Below, one piece after another: positions 8,181 to 16,338 of a stretch of 64,000 bases of DNA. The notes under the pieces were generated by a model. That model was not told where the DNA came from and searched no databases. It was given only the letters and a program-made list of their open reading frames with translations. The position numbers and the translations under genes are program-made. Every line of letters starts with the position of its first letter. Within the stretch, counting starts at the first letter, position 1. This stretch comes from Hydrogenispora ethanolica (GTDB taxonomy: Bacteria > Bacillota > UBA4882 > UBA8346), in the NCBI RefSeq assembly GCF_004340685.1, contig NZ_SLUN01000026.1:24378-88377 (forward strand), read 5' to 3'.

Positions 8181-8209
8181 TTGAGCCCTGGTGAACAGGG
8201 CGCTATAAT
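8181..8209 (+). promoter_or_regulatory. Promoter of the MFS gene
   Basis: TTGAGC (8181-8186), exactly 17 bp, TATAAT (8204-8209). The operator core ends 13 bases before the -35 box. Confidence 0.75.
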
Positions 8210-8300
8210 GAATAGCGGAGTCCGAAACAGTTTGCCAATTCTGTCATTGTTTGAAAGATAGGCTGAATCCATTGATCCATCATGAAAGGAGTTCCTGGCG

Positions 8301-9485
8301 ATGAGACACGATCTGAAAAAAACCTTGGTCACGGCCGGCGCTTTCTTTATCTTCTTTTGGTTCGGATTTCTGGACAACCTGAAAGGGCCGACCATCCCCT
8401 TTATTCTGAAAGACCTGGGAATCGGCTACTCGCTGATGGGCAACGTGCTGGGACTGCAGTACGGCGGCTTTTTTCTGGCGACGTTGGCGGCCGGAGTCCT
8501 GATCTTCCGTTTTGGCCTCAAAAAAGTCTTCCTGGGCCTGAGCATGCTGCTGTTGGCCGGGATCGGCTGCGCGGCGGCCGCCCCGGGCTATGCTCCGCTG
8601 GTCCTGGGCTTTTTCTTGACCGGATTGGGGCTGGGCGCGGTGGAAGTGGCCGGCAACAGCACCATCGTCCTGCTGCATCCGGAGCGAAAAGGAAAACTCT
8701 TGAACTTGCTGGGTTTCTTCCACGGCGTGGGTTCCATGATCGTGCCCATCTATGCGGGCGCGCTGCTCTCGGCCCATTATTCCTGGCGGTTCACCTTCGC
8801 GCTGTCCCTGGCGCCGCTGACGCTCTTCCTCATTTACCTGCTGGCGGTCAAGTTCCCGGAATACCGGCGCGAAGCGGCGGAAAACATCTTCGCCCTTTTG
8901 AAGTCGGCCTTTACTGCGGAGATGATCTGGCATTACCTGGCGATCTGTTTTTATGTGGCGGCGGAAATCGGGCTCGCCGCCTGGATCATCGAGTACAACT
9001 ATAAGATCAAGGGACAGCCGCTCTTTTACAGTTCGCTCTCGCTCACCCTGTACTTCGGGCTGATTACCGGGGGGCGGTTGCTCGGCAGCTTCGTCGTCGA
9101 TCGCCTGGGGCATCTGCGGGTATTGCTGGCGGCCGCCCTCGGCGCGGTCGTCTGCCTGACGCTGGGGCTCTACGGCCCGGCCGCCGTGGCATTTTTCCTG
9201 CCGGCCACCGGCTTTTGCTTCTCGATCATCTTTCCGACCCTGACGACTTCGTTTTCGAATATCTGTCAAGCCGGTATCGAAAAGTATCTGGGCTTCTTAT
9301 TCACCTTCGCCGGAATCGGGGGGATGATCGGGCCGTGGCTGATCGGGCTCTGCGGCGGTTGGCTGCAGCTGGGGACCAGCATGTCGCTGCTGATTCTCTA
9401 CGCCTTGATCATGCTTGGCTCCATCGCGGTCCTATTGGGAAAGGCCGGAAACGATCTGCGGGTCAGCCGTCGGAGCGGCGCCTAA
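8301..9485 (+). CDS. MFS transporter
   Basis: The product is a 394-residue integral membrane protein with about twelve hydrophobic segments. It starts with LVTAGAFFIFFWFGFLDNLKGP, has the loop signature LIFRFGLKKVFLG after helix 2, and the second-half equivalent GSFVVDRLGHLRVL. The overall length and pattern fit the FucP/sugar-type or drug-type major facilitator group. AAAGGAG precedes the ATG by about ten bases. Divergent arrangement with MocR and a shared operator suggest that the regulator controls this transporter and that the two handle the same compound, possibly an amine or amino acid. The substrate is not identifiable. Confidence 0.85.
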   Translation: MRHDLKKTLVTAGAFFIFFWFGFLDNLKGPTIPFILKDLGIGYSLMGNVLGLQYGGFFLATLAAGVLIFRFGLKKVFLGLSMLLLAGIGCAAAAPGYAPLVLGFFLTGLGLGAVEVAGNSTIVLLHPERKGKLLNLLGFFHGVGSMIVPIYAGALLSAHYSWRFTFALSLAPLTLFLIYLLAVKFPEYRREAAENIFALLKSAFTAEMIWHYLAICFYVAAEIGLAAWIIEYNYKIKGQPLFYSSLSLTLYFGLITGGRLLGSFVVDRLGHLRVLLAAALGAVVCLTLGLYGPAAVAFFLPATGFCFSIIFPTLTTSFSNICQAGIEKYLGFLFTFAGIGGMIGPWLIGLCGGWLQLGTSMSLLILYALIMLGSIAVLLGKAGNDLRVSRRSGA

Positions 9486-9514
9486 CTGTCCGAAGGGGGC
9501 CATCGGTTGCAAAA

Positions 9515-9547
9515 CAAGGGGATAGCCTGAGCCAGGCCATCCCCTTG
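9515..9547. terminator. Bidirectional hairpin between convergent MFS and MATE genes
   Basis: CAAGGGGAT-A-GCCTG pairs with CAGGC-C-ATCCCCTTG across a 3-base loop. It lies between two converging genes. Confidence 0.65.
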
Positions 9548-9575
9548 CCGGTATGGTGCGTTGCTCGCTAATCCA

Positions 9576-10973
9576 TCATTCTTCGGAAAATTGCAGTTCC
9601 CCCGCAGCCTGTCGCATCCGGTGGGTCAGGTTGTTGATCCACTTGCCCGAGCGTAGCCGCCAGACGCCGACGCTCAATTTGAAAAATTCGTCCAGCGTGG
9701 CCAGGAGATAGACGAAATAGGGCGGGAAATGCCAGACCAGGCCGCCGATGAACGAGAGCGGCACGGCGATCAGCCAAAGGCCGGCGGTATCCAGGAAGAG
9801 ACTGAACTTGGTATCCCCGCCGCTGCGCAGGATGCCCACGATATTGATGAGGTTGAAGATCCGGAAAGGGATCGAGCAGGCGAAGATGGTGCTCACCATC
9901 CGCGCAATATGGGTCACCTGATCGGCCACATGATACAGCGTGAGAAAGGGCCCCATCCCCAGCAGAATCAAGCCCCCGATGAGCAACCCCGATACCGGCC
10001 CGAGGATCGCGAACCGTTTGGCGTAATCCAAGGCCAAGTCCTCCCGGCCGGCGCCGATCCGGTTGCCGACCATCACCGCGCAGGCATTGGCCATGCCGAT
10101 GAAGAGCACCATCGCCACCCGTTCCACGGTTGAAGAGATGTTGACGGCCGCCACCACGTCGGTGCCCATATGCCCGTAGACCACGGTTAACATCACCATT
10201 CCCAGGGACCAGAGGGACTCGTTACCGATCACCGGCAGGGTGGTCTGGAAGAAGCGCTTGACAAACTCCCGGGAGAGGTCGAACATCTCCTGGAATCGGG
10301 CCGCGGGCACCATCCGGTTCCGGTAAACCACCGAAAGCGTGATGAATAGTTCCACGGCCCGGGCGATCAAGGTCGCCAGGGCGGAACCGGCCACTTCCAA
10401 ACGGGGGAAGCCCCAAAGCCCGTAAATCAAAACATAATTCAGGATCGAATTCAACCCGAAAGCGATCAAGCTGACTTTCACCGGCAGCTTCACCTCGCCG
10501 GTGCTGCGCAAAATAAAGGCGTAGCAGAAGCTGACGGCATTGAATAGGTAACTGAATGAAATGATCCTCAGATAGCGGCTCCCCTGGGCGATGACCGCCG
10601 GGTCATTCGTGAAACAGCGCAGAACCGGCCCGGGGATGAAGAAGGCCAGCCCGAAAAAGAGCAGCGCGATGGCCATTCCGGTGGCCAAGGCCACCCCCAG
10701 CACCCGCCGGATATTCTTCAGATCGCGCTGCCCCCAGAATTGGGCGGTGAAAATGGCGGCGCCGCTGTTGACCCCGAACAGAAGCAGGTTGAACAGGAAA
10801 AAGACCTGATTGGCCAGGCCGACCGCAGCGATGGCGGTGGCGCCCAATTGGCCAATGATGATCGTATCGACCATGTTCAACGAGGAGGTGATCAGGTTTT
10901 GCATGGCGATGGGCAGCGCCAGCGCCAACAAGGGCTTGATAAATTCGGGGTCCTTCAAAAGTTTGTGCCACAT
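9576..10973 (-). CDS. MATE family efflux transporter
   Basis: The product has 465 residues and about twelve membrane helices. Family features are the N-terminal LALALPIAMQNLITSSLNMVD, followed by IIGQLGATAIAAVGLANQ, and the duplicated second half with SSTVERVAMVLFIGMANACAVMV and VGNRIGAGRE. MATE proteins expel drugs, dyes or metabolites in exchange for Na+ or H+. The start ATG at 10973 is preceded by AAGGAAC. The gene stands alone between a convergent MFS gene and a divergent Nramp gene. The substrate cannot be told from sequence. Confidence 0.9.
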   Translation of the reverse strand: MWHKLLKDPEFIKPLLALALPIAMQNLITSSLNMVDTIIIGQLGATAIAAVGLANQVFFLFNLLLFGVNSGAAIFTAQFWGQRDLKNIRRVLGVALATGMAIALLFFGLAFFIPGPVLRCFTNDPAVIAQGSRYLRIISFSYLFNAVSFCYAFILRSTGEVKLPVKVSLIAFGLNSILNYVLIYGLWGFPRLEVAGSALATLIARAVELFITLSVVYRNRMVPAARFQEMFDLSREFVKRFFQTTLPVIGNESLWSLGMVMLTVVYGHMGTDVVAAVNISSTVERVAMVLFIGMANACAVMVGNRIGAGREDLALDYAKRFAILGPVSGLLIGGLILLGMGPFLTLYHVADQVTHIARMVSTIFACSIPFRIFNLINIVGILRSGGDTKFSLFLDTAGLWLIAVPLSFIGGLVWHFPPYFVYLLATLDEFFKLSVGVWRLRSGKWINNLTHRMRQAAGELQFSEE

Positions 10974-11187
10974 GACAACCGTTCCTTATGAAAGAATCAT
11001 TTTACCATTTTACTATAAGAAAGCCGTTTTCCGCAAATAAAATTCCATGAAAGGGTGTTCGGAACGCACCGGAATTCCGCCGTGGCATCAAGCGCGATGC
11101 GGGAGCGGAGTGTCCTGAATGGATAAAGCGCTGCAGCGTCACATAAAAATAGAAAACATAAAAATCTTGTAACGCGGGGGCCGGCCA

Positions 11188-11216
11188 TTGCCACCCGGGA
11201 TGGCCGATCCTATAAT
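11188..11216 (+). promoter_or_regulatory. Promoter of the Nramp gene
   Basis: TTGCCA (11188-11193), exactly 17 bp, TATAAT (11211-11216). I see no obvious MntR or Fur box overlapping it. Confidence 0.8.
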
Positions 11217-11251
11217 AGAGTTGACAGCATATCACAAAGGAGTGTGGCCCC

Positions 11252-12511
11252 ATGGGTTTCAGGGAGAGATTGTTCGGTGAGAATCACCGGCCGCGCTTTA
11301 CCGGCCTGGAGATCTTGCAATACATCGGACCGGGTCTGTTGGTAACGGTCGGTTTCATTGACCCCGGCAACTGGGCCTCCAATGTGGCGGCCGGTTCCGA
11401 TTACGGCTACCGTTTGCTCTGGATGGTCACGCTGTCCACCCTGATGCTGATCATGCTGCAACATAATGCCGCTCATCTGGGGATCGCCACCGGATATTGC
11501 CTTTCGGAAGCGGCGGCGCTCTATACTCCGCCCTGGGTGGCCCGGCTGGTCCTGGGATCGGCAGTTCTGGCCAGCGTCTTCACGGCCCTGGCGGAGATCC
11601 TGGGCGCAGCCATCGCGCTGCGGATGTTATTCGGCTTGCCGCTGAAGGCCGGGGCGGTCCTGGTGACTTTGGTTGTCACGTGGCTGCTCTATGCCAATTC
11701 CTATCAGAAGCTGGAGCGTTGGATCATTGGTTTCGTTTCGTTGATTGGGCTGTCTTTCATCTTCGAGCTGACGCTGGTCCGGATCGATTGGGCACAGGCG
11801 GCCGTGGGCTGGGTGACGCCCCGCTTTCCCCAAGGGTCGCTGCCGGTGATCATGAGCGTACTGGGCGCGGTGGTGATGCCCCACAATCTCTTCCTCCATT
11901 CGGAGATTATCCAGAGCCGGCAGTGGAATCTCCAGGACGACAAGGTCATCCGGCACCAGTTGAAGTACGAATTTTACGATACTTTGTTCTCGATGATCGT
12001 CGGCTGGGGGATCAACAGCGCGATGATTCTGCTGGCGGCCACCACTTTTTTCAGCCGGGGCTTCAACGTGACCGAATTGGAGCAGGCTCAGAACATTCTC
12101 CGCCCAATGCTGGGAAACGGCGCGGCCGTCGTTTTTGCGCTGGCGCTGTTGATGGCCGGCCTTTCCTCCAGCGTCACCGCTGGAATGGCGGGCGGCAGCA
12201 TCTTCGCCGGACTGTACCGGGAGCCTTACGACATTCACGACAATCATAGCCGTTGGGGAGTGGGGATCACCTTATTTCTGGCCCTGGCGATCATTTTCTT
12301 CGTCAAGGACGCCTTTCAGGGCTTGGTCGTCTCGCAGATGCTGCTCAGCGTACAGCTGCCGATCACCGTCTTTTTGCAGATCTATCTGACCTCCTCCAAA
12401 CGGGTGATGGGCCGCTATGCCAATCCGCCGCTGGACCGCCTGCTGCTTTGGCTGATCGCCGCGGTGGTCAGCGGGCTCAACATCATGTTGCTTCTCAGTT
12501 ATTGGCGGTAA
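11252..12511 (+). CDS. Nramp-family divalent metal transporter
   Basis: The product is a 419-residue membrane protein. The two metal-coordinating signatures of Nramp are intact: DPGNWASN in helix 1 and MPHNLFLHS in helix 6. It should import Mn2+ or Fe2+ with protons. The C-terminal helices are shorter than in some relatives, which fits an 11-helix form. A ribosome site AAAGGAG lies just before the ATG and a consensus promoter sits 36 bp upstream. It is a stand-alone unit. MntH is the likely functional equivalent, but some Nramp proteins carry other metals, so no symbol is given. Confidence 0.9.
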   Translation: MGFRERLFGENHRPRFTGLEILQYIGPGLLVTVGFIDPGNWASNVAAGSDYGYRLLWMVTLSTLMLIMLQHNAAHLGIATGYCLSEAAALYTPPWVARLVLGSAVLASVFTALAEILGAAIALRMLFGLPLKAGAVLVTLVVTWLLYANSYQKLERWIIGFVSLIGLSFIFELTLVRIDWAQAAVGWVTPRFPQGSLPVIMSVLGAVVMPHNLFLHSEIIQSRQWNLQDDKVIRHQLKYEFYDTLFSMIVGWGINSAMILLAATTFFSRGFNVTELEQAQNILRPMLGNGAAVVFALALLMAGLSSSVTAGMAGGSIFAGLYREPYDIHDNHSRWGVGITLFLALAIIFFVKDAFQGLVVSQMLLSVQLPITVFLQIYLTSSKRVMGRYANPPLDRLLLWLIAAVVSGLNIMLLLSYWR

Positions 12512-12540
12512 TGCCGTTTTAAAATTGATTTTATGGATTT

Positions 12541-12573
12541 CAAGGCGCTCTGTCTCCGGAACAGGGCGCCTTG
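12541..12573. terminator. Hairpin after the Nramp gene
   Basis: CAAGGCGC and CTGT pair with ACAG and GCGCCTTG. No T-run follows, so efficiency is doubtful. Confidence 0.45.
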
Positions 12574-12648
12574 ACCGTTGCCGCAAAGGAACCCTGTTTC
12601 CGCATGTGTGACGGTTTGGTTAAATTCGCCAGAAACGGCAAAGCGCTA

Positions 12649-12698
12649 TAGACAAAACGCCCGACCTGGGTCTATAATTTAATTAATCAATTAATTAA
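12649..12698 (+). promoter_or_regulatory. Promoter and palindromic operator of the TetR-exporter operon
   Basis: TAGACA (12649-12654) and TATAAT (12673-12678) are separated by 18 bp. Immediately downstream is a perfect 20-bp palindrome TTAATTAATCAATTAATTAA (12679-12698) covering the expected transcription start. This is the place for autorepression by the adjacent TetR protein. Confidence 0.7.
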
Positions 12699-12716
12699 AA
12701 AGTTGAGGGAAGATGC

Positions 12717-13334
12717 TTGGAAAAAGAGAAAGACGCGCGCACGAAATTGATTGAAGCGGCGGTCCGATTATTCGCCCAGAAAGGCTACGCCGCGGTGACT
12801 TTCAAGGACTTGGCCGAAGCCTCCGGGGTCAACAGCGCCCTGATCAATTACCACTTCGGAGGCAAAGAGGGACTTTATGCCGCGATGGTGGAGTCGCAAT
12901 TCTCCAAATTTGCCGAGAGCATTGTCAACCCGCAATTAGCCGCCCTGGAACCGGCCCAGCGGATCCGGCAGATCATCCGGAACCTTTCTCGTCTGCATCA
13001 GAGTAATCCTTATATCCGCCGGTTGCTCGGCAGTGAACTGGTGAATCCGACGCCCTGTTTTGAGACGCTCATTAAAGAGCGGGCGGTCAAGTTCAGCCGG
13101 CAAGTGGTGGCCACGATCCAGGAAGGAATCGACAAGGGACAGTTCCGCAAGGATCTGAATCCGGCGATTACGGCAGCCACCATGCTCGGGTCGGTCCACT
13201 TTTATTTCGTCGGCAAGCCCATTATCCAAAATTTGCTGCCGCTCACTGACGCGATGGATCAAGAGTTCGAGCGCCATGTGGTCGAGATTTTTTTCCAAGG
13301 AATTCTGGATCCGGATTACCGGGAGGGACAGTAA
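12717..13334 (+). CDS. TetR/AcrR family repressor (CecR/YbiH-like)
   Basis: The protein has 205 residues. The N-terminal TetR helix-turn-helix reads RLFAQKGYAAVTFKDLAEASGVNSALINYHFGGK in the family order; the rest is a ligand-binding helical domain. The start is the TTG at 12717, preceded by TTGAGGGA. A perfect AT-only palindrome overlaps its own transcription start, so autorepression is expected. Downstream lie a membrane fusion protein, two ATPases and a permease in the order of the E. coli ybiH-ybhGFS cluster, so this repressor probably governs that exporter in response to the exported drug. The operon link is by position; no symbol is certain. Confidence 0.87.
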   Translation: MEKEKDARTKLIEAAVRLFAQKGYAAVTFKDLAEASGVNSALINYHFGGKEGLYAAMVESQFSKFAESIVNPQLAALEPAQRIRQIIRNLSRLHQSNPYIRRLLGSELVNPTPCFETLIKERAVKFSRQVVATIQEGIDKGQFRKDLNPAITAATMLGSVHFYFVGKPIIQNLLPLTDAMDQEFERHVVEIFFQGILDPDYREGQ

Positions 13335-13420
13335 ATCCGGACTATGCCCTGAGCCGGATGGCTTCCCTGCCTTTAAACATTCCACGATGAGCTTCAATGA
13401 GGGATTGAGGAGGAAATGTC

Positions 13421-14392
13421 ATGAATAAGCGTTTTTTGGCGGTGATTGGCATCTTTGTCATTTTAGCCGGCTTGACGATCTATAAGTTATGGGACAAAAA
13501 GGCGGAAGGGATCACCGCCACCGGCACGATCGAGATCACCAAGACGGATATTACGCCGAAAGTCGGCGGCTACCTGGCGGAGCTTGCGGTCGATTCCGGA
13601 ACCGAGGTGCAGGCCGGCCAGACCGTCGCCCGGATCGACCGGCCCGATCTGGAGGCCCAGTTATTGCGGGACGAGGCGGCGCTGGACAAAGCCGAGCTTC
13701 AATTGGAGGACCTGGAAAAAGGCGCCCGGGCTCAGGAACGGAAAGCGGCGTCGGCCAACGTGGCGTCGGCCCGCTCGGTCTACCAGAAAGCCAAGGCCGA
13801 TTTTGTCCGGTATCATGCGCTGTATCAACAGGGAGCGATCTCCCAACGGGACCTGGATGTAGCGCGTTCGGCGATGGAGGTCGCCGAGAGCTCGCTGCAA
13901 TCGGCGGAGATGCAACTGAGTCTGGCCGCCGAGGGGAACCGGCCCGATACCATCGCCGCTCAGCGTAAAGAGGTCCTGCGGAACCAGGCGATCGTCGCAG
14001 CCAGCCAAGTGGCGCTCAAGGACGCCATTGTCACCGTGCCCTTGAGCGGGGTGGTCCTCTCCAAAAACTACGAACAGGGCGAATTCGTGAATGCCGGAAG
14101 CGCCATCGCCACGGTTGGCGATTTGAAAGATTGCTGGGTCCGGATCTATGTGGCTTCGACCCAGCTCGGACTGATTAAGATCGGCCAGACTTGCGACGTA
14201 ACGATCGATTCGTTTCCGGGCCGCGTCTTTCGAGGGGTGATTCGAGAGATTAACCAGTCGGCCGAGTATACTCCCAGACAGAGCATTACCGAACGGGAGC
14301 GGGCCAACCTGGTCTTCGGGGTCAAGGTGAAGCTCGACAATTCCGAAGGCATTCTGAAGCCGGGCATGCCTGCCGACGTGGTGCTAAAATGA
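13421..14392 (+). CDS. HlyD-family membrane fusion protein (YbhG-like)
   Basis: The product has 323 residues. It has one N-terminal membrane anchor (FLAVIGIFVILAGLTIYKL), a lipoyl-type strand pair (TPKVGGYLAELAVDSGTEVQ and later DAIVTVPLSGVVLSKNYEQG), and a central coiled coil of about 110 residues rich in Ala/Glu/Gln. It would bridge the permease to the cell exterior. GAGGAGG precedes the ATG, and the stop overlaps the next ATPase gene (ATGA). In a Gram-positive it acts without an outer-membrane channel. Confidence 0.88.
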   Translation: MNKRFLAVIGIFVILAGLTIYKLWDKKAEGITATGTIEITKTDITPKVGGYLAELAVDSGTEVQAGQTVARIDRPDLEAQLLRDEAALDKAELQLEDLEKGARAQERKAASANVASARSVYQKAKADFVRYHALYQQGAISQRDLDVARSAMEVAESSLQSAEMQLSLAAEGNRPDTIAAQRKEVLRNQAIVAASQVALKDAIVTVPLSGVVLSKNYEQGEFVNAGSAIATVGDLKDCWVRIYVASTQLGLIKIGQTCDVTIDSFPGRVFRGVIREINQSAEYTPRQSITERERANLVFGVKVKLDNSEGILKPGMPADVVLK

Positions 14393-15279
14393 TCGAGCTG
14401 ACGGAGGTCACCAAAAGCTTCGGGGCGACGATGGCGGTGGCTGAGTTGACGCTAACCGTCGAACGGGGCGAGATCTTCGGCCTGGTCGGCCCGGACGGCG
14501 CCGGGAAGACCACGGCCATCCGTATGATGACCGGGGTGATCGACCCCGATTCCGGAACCGTCCGGGTCCTGGGGGAGCGCAACATCGAAACGATCAAGCC
14601 GCGCCTCGGCTACGTGCCGCAACGGTTCAGCCTCTATGGCGACCTGACGGTGATGGAGAATATCCGCTTCATTGGTTCGCTGTATGGGGCCGAGCGCCGC
14701 AAGATCGAATCCAAGGCCGAGGCGATCCTGCGCTTCACCAAATTATGGGAGTTCCGGACGCGCTTGGCCGACAATCTCTCCGGAGGCATGAAGCAAAAGC
14801 TGGCGCTGGCGGCCGGACTGATGCACCAACCGGAGCTTTTCTTCCTCGACGAACCGACCACCGGGGTGGACCCGGTATCGCGGCGCGAGTTTTGGCAGAT
14901 GCTCTACAGCCTGAACAAGGAAGGAATGACCGTCTTCGTCTCCACGCCCTATATGGACGAAGCCGAACTCTGCACTAAGGTCGCTTTCATGCACAACGGC
15001 AGGATCGTGTCGCTGGGGTCCCCGGAACAGTTGCGCCGGGAGTACCCCTACCGCCTGCTCGAATTGCAGGTGCGCCATAAGAATATCAAGCCGTTGCTGG
15101 CCGGTTGCCCGATCCGGGAGATCAATTCGTTCGGGGAAAAGTATCACCTGGTGGTGGACGATCCGGAGACCGCCATGGCCGCGGTCCGGCAGGCCTTGAC
15201 CGCCGCCGGACTGGAAGTGGTCTCGCTGGCGGAAACGCCCCCCACGATCGAGGATGTTTTTGTGGCTTTAGCTATATAA
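14389..15279 (+). CDS. ABC transporter ATPase 1 (N-half YbhF-like), H-loop His replaced
   Basis: The protein has 296 residues. Walker A is GPDGAGKTT, the signature LSGGMKQK, and Walker B LFFLDEPTTGVDP. The switch-loop position reads STPYMDEAE where the usual sequence is STHYMDEA, so the catalytic histidine is a proline here. The partner ATPase downstream keeps TTHFMDEAE. Such unequal pairs occur in the fused two-domain YbhF/RbbA proteins, where the first half is degenerate. The coding region overlaps the hlyD gene by ATGA at its start. Its stop codon TAA (15277-15279) lies inside the left arm of a long palindrome inserted between the two ATPase genes. Confidence 0.9.
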   Translation: MIELTEVTKSFGATMAVAELTLTVERGEIFGLVGPDGAGKTTAIRMMTGVIDPDSGTVRVLGERNIETIKPRLGYVPQRFSLYGDLTVMENIRFIGSLYGAERRKIESKAEAILRFTKLWEFRTRLADNLSGGMKQKLALAAGLMHQPELFFLDEPTTGVDPVSRREFWQMLYSLNKEGMTVFVSTPYMDEAELCTKVAFMHNGRIVSLGSPEQLRREYPYRLLELQVRHKNIKPLLAGCPIREINSFGEKYHLVVDDPETAMAAVRQALTAAGLEVVSLAETPPTIEDVFVALAI

Positions 15280-15360
15280 GTTGAAATAATTTTGAGTAAG
15301 CTTTTCCAGTCGTGAAGCATGGCTGGAAAAAGACCAATCACGGTATTTATTTCAACTTAT
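15276..15360. repeat. Nested palindromic element between two ATPase genes
   Basis: Outer arms ATAAGTTGAAATAA (15276-15289) and its exact complement (15347-15360); inner stem CTTTTCCAG / CTGGAAAAAG. The same outer/inner plan, with the same inner CTTTTCCAG stem, occurs at 24714-24800. The left arm supplies the stop codon of the upstream ATPase gene. Confidence 0.85.
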
Positions 15361-15432
15361 GAATCAAGGAAATAGTTGCAATGTTTTGAAGGTACCAGAA
15401 CTGATTGCAACATATATAGTGGGGTGAGTTAG

Positions 15433-16338
15433 ATGTACGCTGTGGAGATCGAAAATCTGACCCGGAAGTTCGGCGATTTTACCGCCGTCAACCGGATCAG
15501 CCTCCGGATCGAGCAGGGCAGTATCTATGGTTTTTTGGGCCCCAACGGCTCCGGGAAATCGACGACCATCCGAATGCTTTGCGGGATATTGGAACCGACT
15601 GAGGGGACTGGGACGATCCTGGGGTTGGATCTCAAACGCGACTGTGAGGCGCTCAAGTCGAAGATCGGCTATATGTCGCAAAAGTTCAGTTTGTATAATG
15701 ATCTGACGGTCATCGAAAACCTGCGTTTTTACGCCGGAATGTACAGCCTGACTGAACCCGAGAAATCGGCGCGGATCGCCGCAATGATCGAGATGGCGGG
15801 AATCCGGGGCCGCGAACGGGAACTGGCCGGGAATCTCTCCGGTGGTTGGAAGCAGCGGTTGGCGCTGGGCTGCTCCATCCTGCACCGTCCCGCGCTGCTC
15901 TTCCTGGATGAGCCGACCGGCGGGGTCGATCCCAAATCGCGCCGGATGTTTTGGGACATCATTTACCAGCTGGCTGCGGAAGGAACCACGGTCATGGTGA
16001 CCACGCACTTCATGGATGAAGCCGAGCACTGCGACCAGATCGGTTTCATCTTCGAGGGGAACCTGATCGTCTCGGATACGCCGGACAATATCAAAAAAGT
16101 GATTCCCGGCGAGCTGCTGGAGATCGCGAGCTCGGAGCCGATGGAGCTGCTGAAACAGTTCGAACAGCACCGGGAGCATCTCCTGGATGCCTATATGTAC
16201 GGGACGACCCTGCATCTGTTGGTACAGCCCGGTATGGCCGAGCTCTTCTCCGCCTACCGGCCGCGGCGGATCGCTCCCGCGCTGGAGGATGTCTTTATTT
16301 ACTTTGTCAAATCGAAACGCGGGGAGATGAGCGCATGA
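15433..16338 (+). CDS. ABC transporter ATPase 2 (C-half YbhF-like)
   Basis: The product has 301 residues with a full set of ATPase motifs: Walker A GPNGSGKST, signature LSGGWKQR, Walker B LLFLDEPTGGVDP and switch VTTHFMDEAEHCD. It would be the catalytically competent partner of ATPase 1. GGGGTGAG precedes the ATG, and the gene ends in an ATGA overlap with the permease gene. The C-terminal ~90 residues form the regulatory tail seen in drug-type ABC-2 ATPases. The two ATPases are separate here, while in E. coli YbhF they are one chain. Confidence 0.9.
   Translation: MYAVEIENLTRKFGDFTAVNRISLRIEQGSIYGFLGPNGSGKSTTIRMLCGILEPTEGTGTILGLDLKRDCEALKSKIGYMSQKFSLYNDLTVIENLRFYAGMYSLTEPEKSARIAAMIEMAGIRGRERELAGNLSGGWKQRLALGCSILHRPALLFLDEPTGGVDPKSRRMFWDIIYQLAAEGTTVMVTTHFMDEAEHCDQIGFIFEGNLIVSDTPDNIKKVIPGELLEIASSEPMELLKQFEQHREHLLDAYMYGTTLHLLVQPGMAELFSAYRPRRIAPALEDVFIYFVKSKRGEMSA

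Noticed and set aside
8280..9269. 329-codon minus-strand frame opposite the MFS gene
   Set aside because: Low-complexity Gln/Arg-rich text typical of a shadow frame; the plus strand encodes a membrane transporter.
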